This document shows positions 10,008 through 19,984 of a stretch of DNA of 64,000 bases, piece after piece. Location of the stretch: the NCBI GenBank assembly GCA_934047225.1, contig CAKOHE010000069.1, positions 44,824-108,823 of the forward strand. Reading direction: 5' to 3'. Source of the stretch: Ypsolopha sequella (lineage: Eukaryota; Arthropoda; Insecta; Lepidoptera; Ypsolophidae). Position 1 is the first letter of the stretch; each line of letters starts with the position of its first letter. Position numbers and translations under genes: made by a program. A model generated the notes under the pieces. That model was not told the origin of the DNA and made no database searches. It saw only the letters and a program-made list of their open reading frames with translations.

Positions 10008-12156
10008 ATTATTTCGAGAATTTTTGATCTCGTCTCTCCCTCTTGGCCAAAATTTAAAGAGAGAGAGACGGTACATCCCTCGGCAGAAGCACAGTCGACC
10101 GAGGTTCAGAGCCCCAGGGAAAGAAACCGGCGAACGATGCGAGCAGTATCGAGTAGAACCGCCTTCTGCATCCGCGCTGGAAGCGAACTGCCGCGGAATC
10201 CCAACCGTTTCAGGTTGGTTTCGAGACTGGTTGGTATTAACCCGTTCGCGGATAAAACAACTGGGATTGTCTCGGTGGATGCCACGCCCCACATGTCGGT
10301 AACCTCGTGAGCCAGGTCGAGATACTTCCTCCTCTTCTCGGTTTCGGCTTTCACGAGGTTCTCATCGTGTGGGATTGTGATATCAACCAAAAACACCCGA
10401 GACTGCGCCCGGTCCACCAACACGATATCAGGTTTATTCGTGAGAATAGTCCTATCCGTGATGACAGACCGATCCCAGTAGAGCTTGGCGCGGCCGTTTT
10501 CTAGTACTGGCGCCGGTGAGTACTTGTAATATGGCACCTTCTGATTTACGAGGTCGTACTTGTGGGCGAATTCTTGATGAAGGATTTTGGCCACTTGGTT
10601 GTGTCTGTGCAGATACTCAGTGTTGGCAAGAGCGGAACACCCGGAAATAATATGTCGGAGAGATTCTCCAGGATGGGCACATGCCCGGCAGATGTCCTGG
10701 GTCCCATCCTTGATAATGTATTTCCGGTAGTTGCGCGTCTTGATCACCTGATCTTGTATTGCACAGACAAAACCTTCGGTTTCCCCGAAGAGGTCACCAA
10801 AGCGCAGCCAATGCATGGAGGTTTTTTTGTCAACGTGAGGCTCGTGAAGGGCCTTGTGAAACCTCCCGTGCAATTCCTTTCCTCGCCACACAGACTCTCG
10901 TTCAGCGGTGCTAAGTACAACCGGGTCGCGCCATTCTTCGCTGGCTAAGGACAAAGGGGTGAGTCCTTTATCACATGCCACGACTTCTTTATGGATTGCA
11001 TCATCCGTTTTCGACAGGAAATAATCCCTGAGACTGCATATTTCACGGTTGTGCATAGCCTTGGCGTTTAAAAAGCCTCGACCACCACACTTCCGCGGGA
11101 GATACAGTCTCATGACCGACGATTTCGGATGATGCATCCTATGAAGGGTCAGGATTGTGCGGACTTTTCTGTCCAGAGCATCTAGTTCGGTCTCAGTCCA
11201 TCTGAGCACTCCGAATGTGTACATGAGAACAGGCATGACCCAAGCATTATAAGCTCGTACCTTATTTCCGCCCGACAAAAAGCTCTCAAGCACTTTTGTC
11301 AGGCGATTATAAAATACCCCACAAACGGCTTGTTTCATGTCTGCTTCATTCACACCGATTGTTTGGGACATGCCCAGATACCGGTATGTTTCAGTCTCAG
11401 AAAGGGATTTCAATCGATTGGAGCCGACATCGACTCGAACAACATGACCCCTCTCCACATGCAAGACCGCACACTTTTCGACCCCTAGCTCCATTCTGAT
11501 GGAGTTGCTGAAATCATCAGTGATCTTCAACAACTCCTCCAGTTTCTGAGCTGTGGGGCCAAAAAGCTTCAGGTCATCCATGTAGAGAAGGTGCGATATC
11601 CGCATTCCTCCCCTCCGAAACTGAAAGCCCGCCGCTGATTTCTCCAAAAGTTGACTCAAAGGGTTCAGCGACAAGCAAAACCAAAGCGGGCTCAGACAAT
11701 CACCCTGGAAAATACCCCTTTTTATCCGTATTTGGTCATCGGCATCCGTCATTTTCTCGCCTGCGAGACTAAGGATAGTACTCCATTGCCCCATACATGC
11801 TTCAAGGAAGTGTCGAACTCTATTGTCGACTTTGTACAGCTCAAGGACCCTTAGGAGCCAAGAGTGGGGAACCGAGTCGAAAGCCTTTTTGTAGTCTATC
11901 CAGGCGGCGGAGAAGTTCCGACGGTTGCGTCTGACCAGTTTGCCAGCGACCGCGTCAATGAGGAGCAGCTCCTTGCTACCGCGGCTACCACCCCTACATC
12001 CGTTCTGAGCATCCGAGATGATGTGATTTTCAACAATGTGTTGACTCCAATCTTGGAGTTCAGAACGGAAGTAAGCGTCTTGTATAGAGTACAAAGACAC
12101 GTGATGGGGCGGTATTTCGATGGATCCGCGGTATCTTCGCTTTTTGGAGCTAAGTG
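10008..12156 (-). mobile_element. Dong/R4-like non-LTR element A, 5' truncated
   Basis: The 3' end on the minus strand runs into AATAATAATAAAGCC at about 10016-10004, and the 5' end lies against a TTA microsatellite at about 12157. R4/Dong elements are known to insert in TAA repeats. Only the region from just before the first RT motif onward is kept. It lies directly downstream of the fuller copy at 12185-16645, in the same orientation and with only the microsatellite between them. Confidence 0.75.
10106..12140 (-). pseudogene. Dong/R4-like RT and restriction-like endonuclease, frameshifted
   Basis: The main frame (10106-12100) has the RT blocks WIDYKKAFDSVPHSWL, KRGIFQGDCLSPLWFCL and HLLYMDDLKLF (YMDD palm), a CRAC...H...C zinc motif (ICRACAHPGESLRHIISGC) and a restriction-like endonuclease of the KPDIVLVD...FLVDITIP type. 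RLE nucleases at the C-terminus define the R2/R4 groups, which nick the target for reverse transcription. Upstream of about 12060, the expected first RT block (PSKYRPITCL) is in another frame, so at least one frameshift separates the ends. Residues before that block are gone. The nearest relative is the element at 12185-16645, which shares the domain order. Not expected to be functional. Confidence 0.85.
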
Positions 12157-12184
12157 AGTGACTCTATTATTATTATTATTATTT
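12157..12184. repeat. TTA microsatellite between two Dong-like elements
   Basis: A run of TTA trinucleotides (TAA on the minus strand) joins the 3' end of element B to the truncated 5' end of element A. It is either the original target repeat or slippage of the 3' tail. Confidence 0.85.
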
Positions 12185-12252
12185 TTATTCTTAATTTCTC
12201 TCTTTTTCTAACAGGTAAAAGTGGCACGGACCGAGGCCAAGTGCAGAGTAGT

Positions 12253-14997
12253 TTACATGAATAGGTATGTGTTCTGGGATGAGTTAGACTGTAGGAATTT
12301 TCTTGTGATACGACAGGTGTTCAGAATTACAGCTTTTTGCAGGAGATAAATTGTATGAGTCGGGATATCCAAAGTATTTAAACTAGTCACAAGATTTTTA
12401 GGAATAACACCTGTAGTTGATATTACGATAGGGACTATTTTAACAGTGTTTACACGCCATTGTGTTTTAATTTCCATAGCCAGATCTTTGTACTTGCTTA
12501 TTTTTTCTGTGTGTGTCGATTGCAGATTGTGAGTATTGGGTATCGCTATATCTATCAAGTAAACTGTGTTCTTTTGTTTGTCGTGAATGGTAATGTCCGG
12601 TCGGTTAAAATGTACTGTTTTATCTGTTATGATTGTGCGGTCCCAGTATATTTTCAAAACGTTATTTTCGAGAATTTTTTCAGGTTTGTATTTATAATAT
12701 GGGGTCTTTTGGTCTATAAATTTATTCTTGTATGCAAAGTGTTGGTGTAAAATAGAAGCAACTTGGTCATGCCGGTGCTTGTAGTCCGTTTGAACTATAG
12801 TTTTACAAGCTCCCGTAATATGCTGAATAGTTTCTGAAGCGCTGCTACAGTGTCTGCATAAGTCATTTGATAGATTGCGTTCTTTTATAATATGTTTCCT
12901 GTAATTTCTAGTATAAATGACCTGGTCTTGAATAGCGATCATAAATGCCTCCGTCTCCGGAAAGAGCTCGCCTTGCTTAAGCCATGCATTGGACCAGTTT
13001 TTATCAACGTGCAGTTGCTCAAGATCTTTGCGGTGTCTTCCGTGGAGGGCTTTCTGTTTCCAAGTATCAATTTTTTCGGATGGTAATGTTTGTGACTCAT
13101 TTACTTGCATGTTTTTATTGCTAAGGTTGAGTGGTGTAAGTTTTCTATCTATCTTTGTTATGTAGTTGTGTAGCTCTGAATGTTCAGCTTTTGTATGAAA
13201 ATACTGTCTGAGGGTCGATATTTGTTTGTTGTGTAGGTTTTGTAGATCTATTATTCTTCTTCCTCCTTCTAGCCGCGGTAGTGTTAGTCGTTGTGTGCAT
13301 GATTTGGGGTGGTGTTTTCTGTAATTAGTCAAGTGTACATTAATCATCCTCTGTAATTTGGTTAGGTCAGTCTTCGACCACTTAATTATTCCGAATGAGT
13401 ATGTTAAGATGGGGATAGCGTAGGTGTTGATAGCCTTAACGATGTTCCGAGAGCATAAGTTGGTTTTTAATATCTTTGTTAATCTGTCTTTAAACTTTTT
13501 TGTGAGATCTATTCTAGTTTGTTTTTGTTCAATGCTTTTTGCTTGGTTAAACCCTAAATATTTATAAGTGCAGTTTTCATTTAAGGACTCAATTATGTCT
13601 CCTGTTGTTAGCGTATAGCTATTTTGTACGATTTTGCCTTTTTCAATTGAATTTATTTTACATTTATTTATGCCAAACTGCATTTTAATATCATTGGAGA
13701 AAGCTTCAGTTATATCTGCCAGTTTAAATAATTCTTCTTTGTTAGTAGCATAGAGTTTGATGTCATCCATATACATAAGATGTGTAAGTTTAAAGTGAGT
13801 GTTGTTATTAATAAGTTTGAATCCAGTATTGGTGTCATTCAGTTGGTGTGAAAGTGGGTTTAGGGCTAAACAGAACCACAAAGGACTTAACGCGTCACCT
13901 TGGAAGATTCCCCGTTGTATTTTTATCGGTTCTGTTATTATTTCTCTATCATTGCTATTTATTTTTAATATAGTTTGCCAGTTTAACATAATTTTTTCCA
14001 AAAATTCTACTATTGTATTATTAATTTTGTAGGTTCGGAGCACTTGAACAAGCCAGCTATGAGGGACGGAGTCGAAAGCTTTTTGATAATCAATAAACAT
14101 GGTATAGATGTTGCGTTTCCTTGTGTGCGCCTGTTTCATAGCTATTGCATCAATAGTTAGCTGCTCTTTGCATCCTTGGCTATATTTCCTGCATCCTTTT
14201 TGCTGTTCTGCTAGAATATTGTTTTCGGCCAAATGTTTGTAAATTACTTCGTTGATACATGATGTAAGTATTTTGTAAAATGTCTGAAGACAGGTGATTG
14301 GTCTGTACTTGGCAGGATTCATAGTATCGTCGTCTTTGGGAATCATGTACGTTATTCCATCTGTCATAAAGTGTGGCAATGTGTCTGGAGAATGTATAAA
14401 CTGGTGAATGTAGCTGTGTAAATGTGGATGTATGTTTGTTAATTTCTTGTACCAGTAATTATGAATTTTATCTGACCCTGGTCCCTTCCAATTGTGTGTC
14501 TTTTTGATTACATTTTGAAAAGTATCTAAAGGTATGGTATCAAAAGTCATGTCTGGTATCTGGTTTAAGGCATTTGATTGATTATTTATCCAATCAGCGT
14601 CCTGGTTGTGCTCAACAGGGACTGACCATATATTTGACCAAAACTTGTGTAGATTTTCAGGTGATGGTGCGTTTTGTGAATGATTAGTCTCTTGTCCATT
14701 AACTGTTGACAAGGACCGATAGAAAAGTTTCTCATTGTTGATGAATTGTGCATTCTGTGTCTTTCTAAGAGTACATTTTTTATATCGTTTGAGTCTATTG
14801 GATGCGGCGTTGAGTTTTTGTTTAAGAGTGTCTAAATATTCTTCTGTTGATGAGTTACTGTTTCGATACTGTGCATGTACTCCATGTCTTTTTTTTATTT
14901 CTTCTACATGTAATGTCAAATTTCTACTTCTGTTTCCTCGCGCGTATTGTGTCATTCGGCCTATGTCTTGTCTCAGTTTATTAATCTTTGTTTCCAA
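12253..14997 (-). CDS. Dong/R4-like reverse transcriptase with restriction-like endonuclease
   Basis: 914 codons. The RT begins near residue 213 (DGITYMIPKDDD, AKYRPITCLQTFYKILTS), with the first catalytic Asp in FIDYQKAFDSVPHSW (301-316), QRGIFQGDALSPLWFCLALN (361-380) and the palm motif HLMYMDD (406-412). A Cys/His cluster CRHC...H...C sits at 714-731. The PD-(D/E)xK-like nuclease has NRPD (798-801) and YLIDIAIP (813-820). All key residues are present. This Met is only the first after a TAA: the same frame stays open 41 more codons upstream to the stop at 15121-15123, then continues as the N-terminal frame. So the true protein probably spans both. Role: nicks TAA-rich target DNA and primes cDNA synthesis. 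Confidence 0.9.
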   Translation of the reverse strand: METKINKLRQDIGRMTQYARGNRSRNLTLHVEEIKKRHGVHAQYRNSNSSTEEYLDTLKQKLNAASNRLKRYKKCTLRKTQNAQFINNEKLFYRSLSTVNGQETNHSQNAPSPENLHKFWSNIWSVPVEHNQDADWINNQSNALNQIPDMTFDTIPLDTFQNVIKKTHNWKGPGSDKIHNYWYKKLTNIHPHLHSYIHQFIHSPDTLPHFMTDGITYMIPKDDDTMNPAKYRPITCLQTFYKILTSCINEVIYKHLAENNILAEQQKGCRKYSQGCKEQLTIDAIAMKQAHTRKRNIYTMFIDYQKAFDSVPHSWLVQVLRTYKINNTIVEFLEKIMLNWQTILKINSNDREIITEPIKIQRGIFQGDALSPLWFCLALNPLSHQLNDTNTGFKLINNNTHFKLTHLMYMDDIKLYATNKEELFKLADITEAFSNDIKMQFGINKCKINSIEKGKIVQNSYTLTTGDIIESLNENCTYKYLGFNQAKSIEQKQTRIDLTKKFKDRLTKILKTNLCSRNIVKAINTYAIPILTYSFGIIKWSKTDLTKLQRMINVHLTNYRKHHPKSCTQRLTLPRLEGGRRIIDLQNLHNKQISTLRQYFHTKAEHSELHNYITKIDRKLTPLNLSNKNMQVNESQTLPSEKIDTWKQKALHGRHRKDLEQLHVDKNWSNAWLKQGELFPETEAFMIAIQDQVIYTRNYRKHIIKERNLSNDLCRHCSSASETIQHITGACKTIVQTDYKHRHDQVASILHQHFAYKNKFIDQKTPYYKYKPEKILENNVLKIYWDRTIITDKTVHFNRPDITIHDKQKNTVYLIDIAIPNTHNLQSTHTEKISKYKDLAMEIKTQWRVNTVKIVPIVISTTGVIPKNLVTSLNTLDIPTHTIYLLQKAVILNTCRITRKFLQSNSSQNTYLFM

Positions 14998-15120
14998 TCT
15001 ATTTTGCCAAGCTGGTGTTTTCCTTTGTGTAGTCTCCTTGGTTACTATGGTTTTATCACGAATTTTAGCGCCGTTATAGGTAGATGCTGTAAACGCTGCA
15101 CAGTATATTATTGTATGTAG

Positions 15121-16518
15121 TTATGTAAATTCATGAGTTGAATCTAGGTGTTTTGGTAAAATAGTGGTGTTAATAAATTGAGTTGATGCTGCTAACCTTT
15201 TTGTTGATTTTTGCCTAGGTATGTAAGGTCTTTGTGTCGGATCACTATTACGGAATCTATCGAGTGTTTCTTCGAACAAATGTACAAGCCCTAGTTGATC
15301 TTCTTCACTAATTGGTTCGATGCGTGAAGGAAAACGTGTACATTGAGTGTTTTGTTGTTGTGTGTGTGTTGTATTACAATCTAAAGTACTAATATCTCCT
15401 AAAGTATGGTTTAATGCATTAGTGGTATTGTAAGTTGTGATGGGTTCGTTATTGTCAATATTCTCTTCTATTTCATTAGTTACGCTCTGTTCTATGACAA
15501 AGTTATCATAAGCCGAATTATTATTTTGTCGGTTTTGCAGTTCTAGTTCCCTTTCGACTTCTTCTTTGATTTTTCCTAATCTGGTAACTGATATATATTT
15601 GTTTTCTACTATAGCTCTTCTTTGATCTGCGAGATGTTGCTCTGTGATGTGAGATAGCTCTGGGTATTGTTGGATGAATTTAGAATATAGTTGTGGTCGA
15701 TAAGCGCTCTTGTTTCTTTCTAGGTCTGTAATACTGTAATATATTTTCATTATGTTTTCGTTAATATCGTTAGACCACCGCATCCTAGTTAATCTACGTG
15801 TTTTTTGTGTGTTGACTGTATGGTTTTGTGATGCTTGAGATGGGCCTGCTTGTCTTGGTTGAGTGATTGTGCGAGTAGTATTCGATTGTATACTTTCTTC
15901 TACTTCTTTCCTAATTTCCTGAAGCCTATTCTGAGATATAAATTTTCTTCGTAATATTGCTCTTCTTTGGTCTCCGACATTTTGTTTTGAGACTTGCATT
16001 TCTGGGAATTTCAGTGTAAATTTTTCGTGAAGCTGATCGAGGTATGGTGTTGTATTTGCTTCAAGTTTGGTTATTTCAAGATATGCACGCCAGATGAAAG
16101 TATTCATTTCCATTGACCATCTTCGTCTCGTGCGTTTTGGGTAAACAGTGGGTGCAGGATTATTATCAGCGGATGCCTCCCGCACAACATCTGTTGCCAC
16201 TATATTGGGTGATAGGTTTGATGATAGGGATGTTCGTGATGATTGTGATGCATGAGAAGGTGAAGATGAAAAATAATGGTGTGATGAGTCCGGTGTGGCG
16301 AATAAACTTATGGATGATGTAGGTGACGGCGGCGTATGATCGTCGGTTGTGACATTTTCGGGAACATTCTCATTAAAAGCCCGTCTCTTCAGCTCAGAAT
16401 ATAGCGATATGGTGCCCCCCCCAGAGTACGAAGGGCTGCCCGAGCTTGTTCGCTCGGGACGGGATTCTCCATTAGTGGTACCCGCCTGGGGTAATATATT
16501 CCTACTTCTTAACCGCAT
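15121..16518 (-). CDS. Dong/R4-like N-terminal protein with duplicated basic domain
   Basis: 465 codons in the same frame as the RT frame downstream. After a Ser/Thr/Pro-rich leader, two related blocks of about 80 residues occur at roughly 129-207 and 243-325. Each has a R(R/M)RWS start, an IYY/AYLEIT.LE helix, a QLHEKF/QLYSKF..FPE/YPE stretch, a DQRRAI motif and an I.EEVE-type end. The spacing suggests a Myb- or SANT-like DNA-binding helical unit present twice. I recall single copies of such a block in R4-type proteins, so the duplication is worth noting. The frame ends at a lone TAA (15121-15123). Function (target DNA or RNA binding) is inferred. Confidence 0.75.
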   Translation of the reverse strand: MRLRSRNILPQAGTTNGESRPERTSSGSPSYSGGGTISLYSELKRRAFNENVPENVTTDDHTPPSPTSSISLFATPDSSHHYFSSSPSHASQSSRTSLSSNLSPNIVATDVVREASADNNPAPTVYPKRTRRRWSMEMNTFIWRAYLEITKLEANTTPYLDQLHEKFTLKFPEMQVSKQNVGDQRRAILRRKFISQNRLQEIRKEVEESIQSNTTRTITQPRQAGPSQASQNHTVNTQKTRRLTRMRWSNDINENIMKIYYSITDLERNKSAYRPQLYSKFIQQYPELSHITEQHLADQRRAIVENKYISVTRLGKIKEEVERELELQNRQNNNSAYDNFVIEQSVTNEIEENIDNNEPITTYNTTNALNHTLGDISTLDCNTTHTQQQNTQCTRFPSRIEPISEEDQLGLVHLFEETLDRFRNSDPTQRPYIPRQKSTKRLAASTQFINTTILPKHLDSTHEFT

Positions 16519-16586
16519 CGCTACTTTGAGTTTACTAGTGCTCCATTGGTCATTGGTAAGTATTTAGCTAAATGCTGCCAATGTCC

Positions 16587-16642
16587 GCCCCTCACGTGGC
16601 ATAAGATGGTCAAGCCGGACGCGGAGTTAGTTTTGTGAGGGG
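16587..16642 (-). promoter_or_regulatory. Inverted repeat in the 5' leader of element B
   Basis: CCCCTCAC and GTGAGGGG flank about 40 bases directly next to the TTA tract at the 5' end. The stem could be an RNA structure or part of the internal promoter of the element. The pairing is seen; the role is inferred. Confidence 0.5.
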
Positions 16643-16643
16643 C

Positions 16644-16661
16644 TTATTATTATTATTATTA
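16644..16661. repeat. TTA microsatellite at the 5' side of element B
   Basis: TTATTATTATTATTATTA runs directly into the 5' end of the Dong-like element, matching the tract at its 3' side and consistent with insertion into a TAA repeat. Confidence 0.8.
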
Positions 16662-16662
16662 T

Positions 16663-17243
16663 ACCGCCATCCATCGGTCCCAGGCATGGTTTTTGCCTGT
16701 GAGCTGTCCTCTTACTCTTGGTTACGGACGATATTCGTTTCGCAATCTACAGTAAAATGTCGGATTTACATTATTAGATTTTATCGGAGTTTAATGTTTA
16801 TGTTGGTCACGAGCTACGACTGCATAATCTGGCAGAATTCTAGTCATCTCTCGAGCACATGTGATGTGATGTGATGTGATGCCTCTAAATAGAAAAAAAG
16901 GCAGACGGAGTTGCCGCTAAGTAAAACCTGAAGCATAGCAATGGCGGCCGTTATTGTATAAATTAAATATACCTGTGATTTAAATGTACGTACCTTAGTT
17001 AATTTGTTAAATATTGTATTTTGAGATTAAATTCGACTTGTAAAAATTGTTTTATATGTAAATATTTTACATGTCATGGGATAACGCAGGGCAGCTTGGA
17101 TTGACTGACAATACAAAAGACACATAGTTTCCTAAATAGAGTGCGGGTGTACTTCAAATTATTCGAACAAACGAACCAAACGCAGACATAGTGAAGTGGT
17201 GTGGCGGTATCGTGCGTGCAATGAATCGGAACGGACCTGTTAC
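16663..17243. other. Non-coding between Dong element and transporter exon
   Basis: No gene seen. A short GTGAT run lies at 16861-16880. The lower part is presumably intron of the transporter gene. Confidence 0.5.
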
Positions 17244-17350
17244 CTCCGATCTTAGCCGCAAGCCAGCCACCCAGTAGCTGCGTCACCAGATACCTGTAGA
17301 AGAACGAGCTCAGCACCAGGCCCTTCGTCCGGGAGCTCAAACTCGGGCAA
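17244..17350 (-). CDS. Exon of an SLC17-type MFS transporter
   Basis: On the minus strand an exon of 107 nt lies between an acceptor (CCACATTCCAG) and a donor (GGAG|GTAACAGG). The translation contains KGLVLSSFFYRYLVTQ and LGGWLAAKIGG. This is the first-helix signature of SLC17/phosphate-cotransporter-like major facilitators, in which GLxLSSFFYGYxxTQxPGG is usual. Two conserved positions differ: YRY instead of YGY and QLLGG instead of QLPGG. The divergence, and the lack of other exons within the window, mean it could be a decayed exon copy rather than a live gene. The protein would be a multi-pass membrane anion/Na symporter. Confidence 0.65.
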
Positions 17351-17378
17351 CTGGAATGTGGGAGAAAACATAATGATA

Positions 17379-17769
17379 GTAGTTTATGCTACTAGGGCAA
17401 AAAGGAATAAATTACGAGGACGATTTAAAACACGAGCGTAGCGAGTGTTTTAAACGTAACAGAGTAATTTATTGCTTTTACGCCCGTGTATCATACTACA
17501 TTTTTCAATGCATAGTGTGAGGAAATGAAAACAAATATAATCTTGTGAACTTTAACTTATAATTGGCTCAAAAGGACTGTATCCAGAGCCGTTAAACAGT
17601 GGAAAAAAAGTATAACGTCTATGGTACACAGGAAAGGCTGCAGGTTAGCCAACCATTGTAAACAAATTAAAAAAAATTATAATAATAAAGCCCTAGGGCA
17701 AAATAATCGACTTTTTGTTCGGTTTTGATGCATAAAAAGTGGGCCTTTACGAGCACATGCATTGAAAAA
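17379..17769 (+). repeat. 390-bp MITE family M1, copy 1
   Basis: Starts AGTAGTTTATGCTACTAGGGC and ends CGAGCACATGCATTGAAAAA. Inside is a palindrome TTTAAAACACGAGCG..GAGTGTTTTAAA. Four more copies occur in this window (25715, 39778, 40118 and 56157). No coding capacity. Confidence 0.85.
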
Positions 17770-17770
17770 A

Positions 17771-18524
17771 TATTTATAATATTGTACTCTGCAACTTTAT
17801 GTTTTTCCATTGAGACCAGTATTTCCACGGAGCCCACACAAAAGGCTTTGCAGAGCCCTAGGCCTCCATGGAGCATACTTTGAGTATGGCTAGATTAGGG
17901 CATCACGTCTCGGGGGGCACCATGAACAGCAACTAAAAAATATTTTCTAGCACATGAAAGGCAAGGCTTATTAAATATTCGCGCGTAATTAAATTGACTA
18001 CTTTGAATAATGAGATGTCGTTGCGTTGAACCCACGATTTGAAAATCTTCCAAATAGTCAGCAAGGTATTAAAAACGGACGACGCAGATGATGCTACAAA
18101 ATTGTCGCTTTATTAATATTGTACATATACCTAAAACACCGGCCAAGTGCGAGTCAGGCTCGCGTACCTAGGGTTCCGTATTTTGGACGATAAATTTAAT
18201 TATGTCATTTTTTTTTCGTGAATTTCTCATTTTATCTTTACGTAAACATATTATATTACCGCGATTTTTTAAATATTTTTTGGTCCACTAGTTTTGGAGA
18301 TAAGGGGGGGGGGGGGGGTGGACATACATATTTTTGGGACTTTTTAAAGATTCCTCGAAACCAGTGCCAGTAAATATAGAAAAAGTATATATTTTTACAA
18401 CCAGCTTTTTAATACCTACAATTTGATACCCCATATTGTATTTTTATAATATATTTTTTTTTATTTATTATACTTCTTTTTTTAAATTTCTCATTTGTGC
18501 TCAATTTTTTTTCATCGCTATTAT
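17771..18524. other. Non-coding with dispersed repeat and poly-G tract
   Basis: The stretch at 18140-18180 (CCGGCCAAGTGCGAGTCAGG..TAGGGTTCCGTA) is a dispersed repeat motif also seen at 1450 and 20900-21720. A pure G run of about 16 bases lies near 18303-18318, a possible quadruplex or slippage site. Confidence 0.6.
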
Positions 18525-18644
18525 TTTCCTGTAATTGGCCAGTTATGACGGCCGGCCAAAACGGCCGATGGTCAAGTTTTAATTTTCCTGTAATTGGCCA
18601 GTTATGACGGCCGGCCAAAACGGCCGATGGTCAAGTTTTAATAG
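18525..18644. repeat. Tandem 59-60-bp duplication
   Basis: Two apparently identical units, each TTTTCCTGTAATTGGCCAGT followed by a GACGGCCGGCC..GGCCGATGGTC part and AAGTTTTAAT. The identity implies a recent tandem duplication. Each unit also carries GGCC-rich internal palindromes. Confidence 0.85.
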
Positions 18645-18880
18645 TTTTATTTTTATTTTAACTATCCTCATTCAACGCTGAGGTGCGGTACGTGTATTGC
18701 AGGGCAACGTACACTAACATTTACATACAAATTCAAAAAGGAGATAATATTCCAAACTATATCGAAATTCATGGGTGACACTAAGAGACAGGTAAGTATA
18801 CTGTCACGGTTATTGAGGCAGTTATCATACAGCGGGTGGCGAGTTTTAGGTTAGCTCTTTCTACCACTAGCAATGGCTTA

Positions 18881-18975
18881 CCCTGCGTTCCGAAATATAA
18901 TTATATCGCTAAAATCGATTACGAAAGTATGAAGTGGCTTATGATCCATTGTAATTCTATTACGGACCGCAGGGT
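18881..18975. repeat. Short foldback repeat, copy 2
   Basis: Same family as 546-629. Here the arms reach further out: TACCCTGCGTTCCG on the left is inverted as CGGACCGCAGGGTTA on the right, with ATCGCTAAAATCGATTACG inside. Confidence 0.65.
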
Positions 18976-19429
18976 TAGTAAGGGCTGTTTATGAGTACAG
19001 CCGTTCAATTGCTACTTTCTGGGCAAATGTATTAAAACCTGTGTCGCACATACCTTAATGTTAAGTTATGTTACGAATTGTTTGAAGAAAAGTGTAATCC
19101 CATCAAAAACATAAAATGTACAAAAATGTCGAGTCTCGCAACGCAATCCTTCCACCGTAAAAAGTTGTGAGATCTTATGTAAAGCCAAGTCTGTTATTTT
19201 AGTTTGTATGGAAGCACCTTTTCATTTTAGTTAGTATGGGAGCACCTATTTAACAAATTTATCATTAATTGTTTCCTAATTAGTTACCTACCAACATTAA
19301 GTGATTGTATTAATATTAGTCATCTTTATTTCTCTAATAAAATATAGTGACTTCGCAATCGCACAGCTCATTTCTTTTTGTAGGTAGTCCTCCTTTTTTC
19401 CTCTCGGGTAATATTTCTTGCACGTCAGC

Positions 19430-19770
19430 TACGGATTTTCTTAAAGCCCAGTCCCTTTAACTGATCATTAGGACATACTCCAGAGAAACTAGTATCGGGA
19501 AGGAGCACTTCATAATGACCATCTAAGAAACTACCAGAGAATCGTAAACGTTTCACTGGCGTCCCAGGATCGGCACCAAATGATTCTCTCAAACGGCCTT
19601 TTTTTTACCTCGAAAGTAAATGGATACAAAGCGGTGTCTGCCATAAGTTCGGATATGGAACCGTAGGTGGTAGTTTTCATAATTGCTGTTGAGTACAGGT
19701 CAGCGTTAACGTAAGTGTCTCCACGCTCGTCGCTCTTCACACGTATAAAGTTGCATTTTATCCCCATGCG
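19430..19770 (-). pseudogene. Unrecognised conserved-looking coding remnant, frameshifted
   Basis: Minus-strand frame 19531-19767 encodes GIKCNFIRVKSDERGDTYVN, then SISELMADTALYPFTFEVKK. At an A-run near 19605 the sensible translation switches frame to one with ESFGADPGTPVKRLRFSGSF, DGHYEVLLPD and GVCPNDQLKGLG. The combined residue pattern looks like a real protein broken by one indel at a homopolymer. I cannot name the family. It may come from a large DNA element or virus-like insertion; no neighbours support either view. Confidence 0.4.
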
Positions 19771-19984
19771 CTACCACATACTCGACTTCAGCACACCTAA
19801 TGCCATACGACGACTCAATGTTCCCATACATAGAGAATGACAAAGAATGGAACAAACATTAACCATCTCCAGGTATCAGTCTAAACCACAGAGTACATTA
19901 TTATGTCTAAACCTGGTCTTTATTCAATGACACACGAGTACATAGACATTTCAATATACCTACATCATAGAGGATGCATATGTT

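Larger units (their letters stand above)
12185..16643 (-). mobile_element. Dong/R4-like non-LTR element B, near full length
   Basis: The element spans two TTA tracts (12157-12184 and 16644-16661). It contains a short 5' leader with an inverted repeat, an N-terminal frame, one in-frame TAA, and the RT/endonuclease frame. Overall length is about 4.4 kb. Insertion in TAA repeats, an RLE nuclease and a basic N-terminal DNA-binding-like region all point to the Dong/R4 clade. Confidence 0.85.

Noticed and set aside
9987..12157. Several plus-strand genes complementary to Dong element A
   Set aside because: These frames are shadows of the GC-rich minus-strand RT/endonuclease gene and contain no domains of their own.
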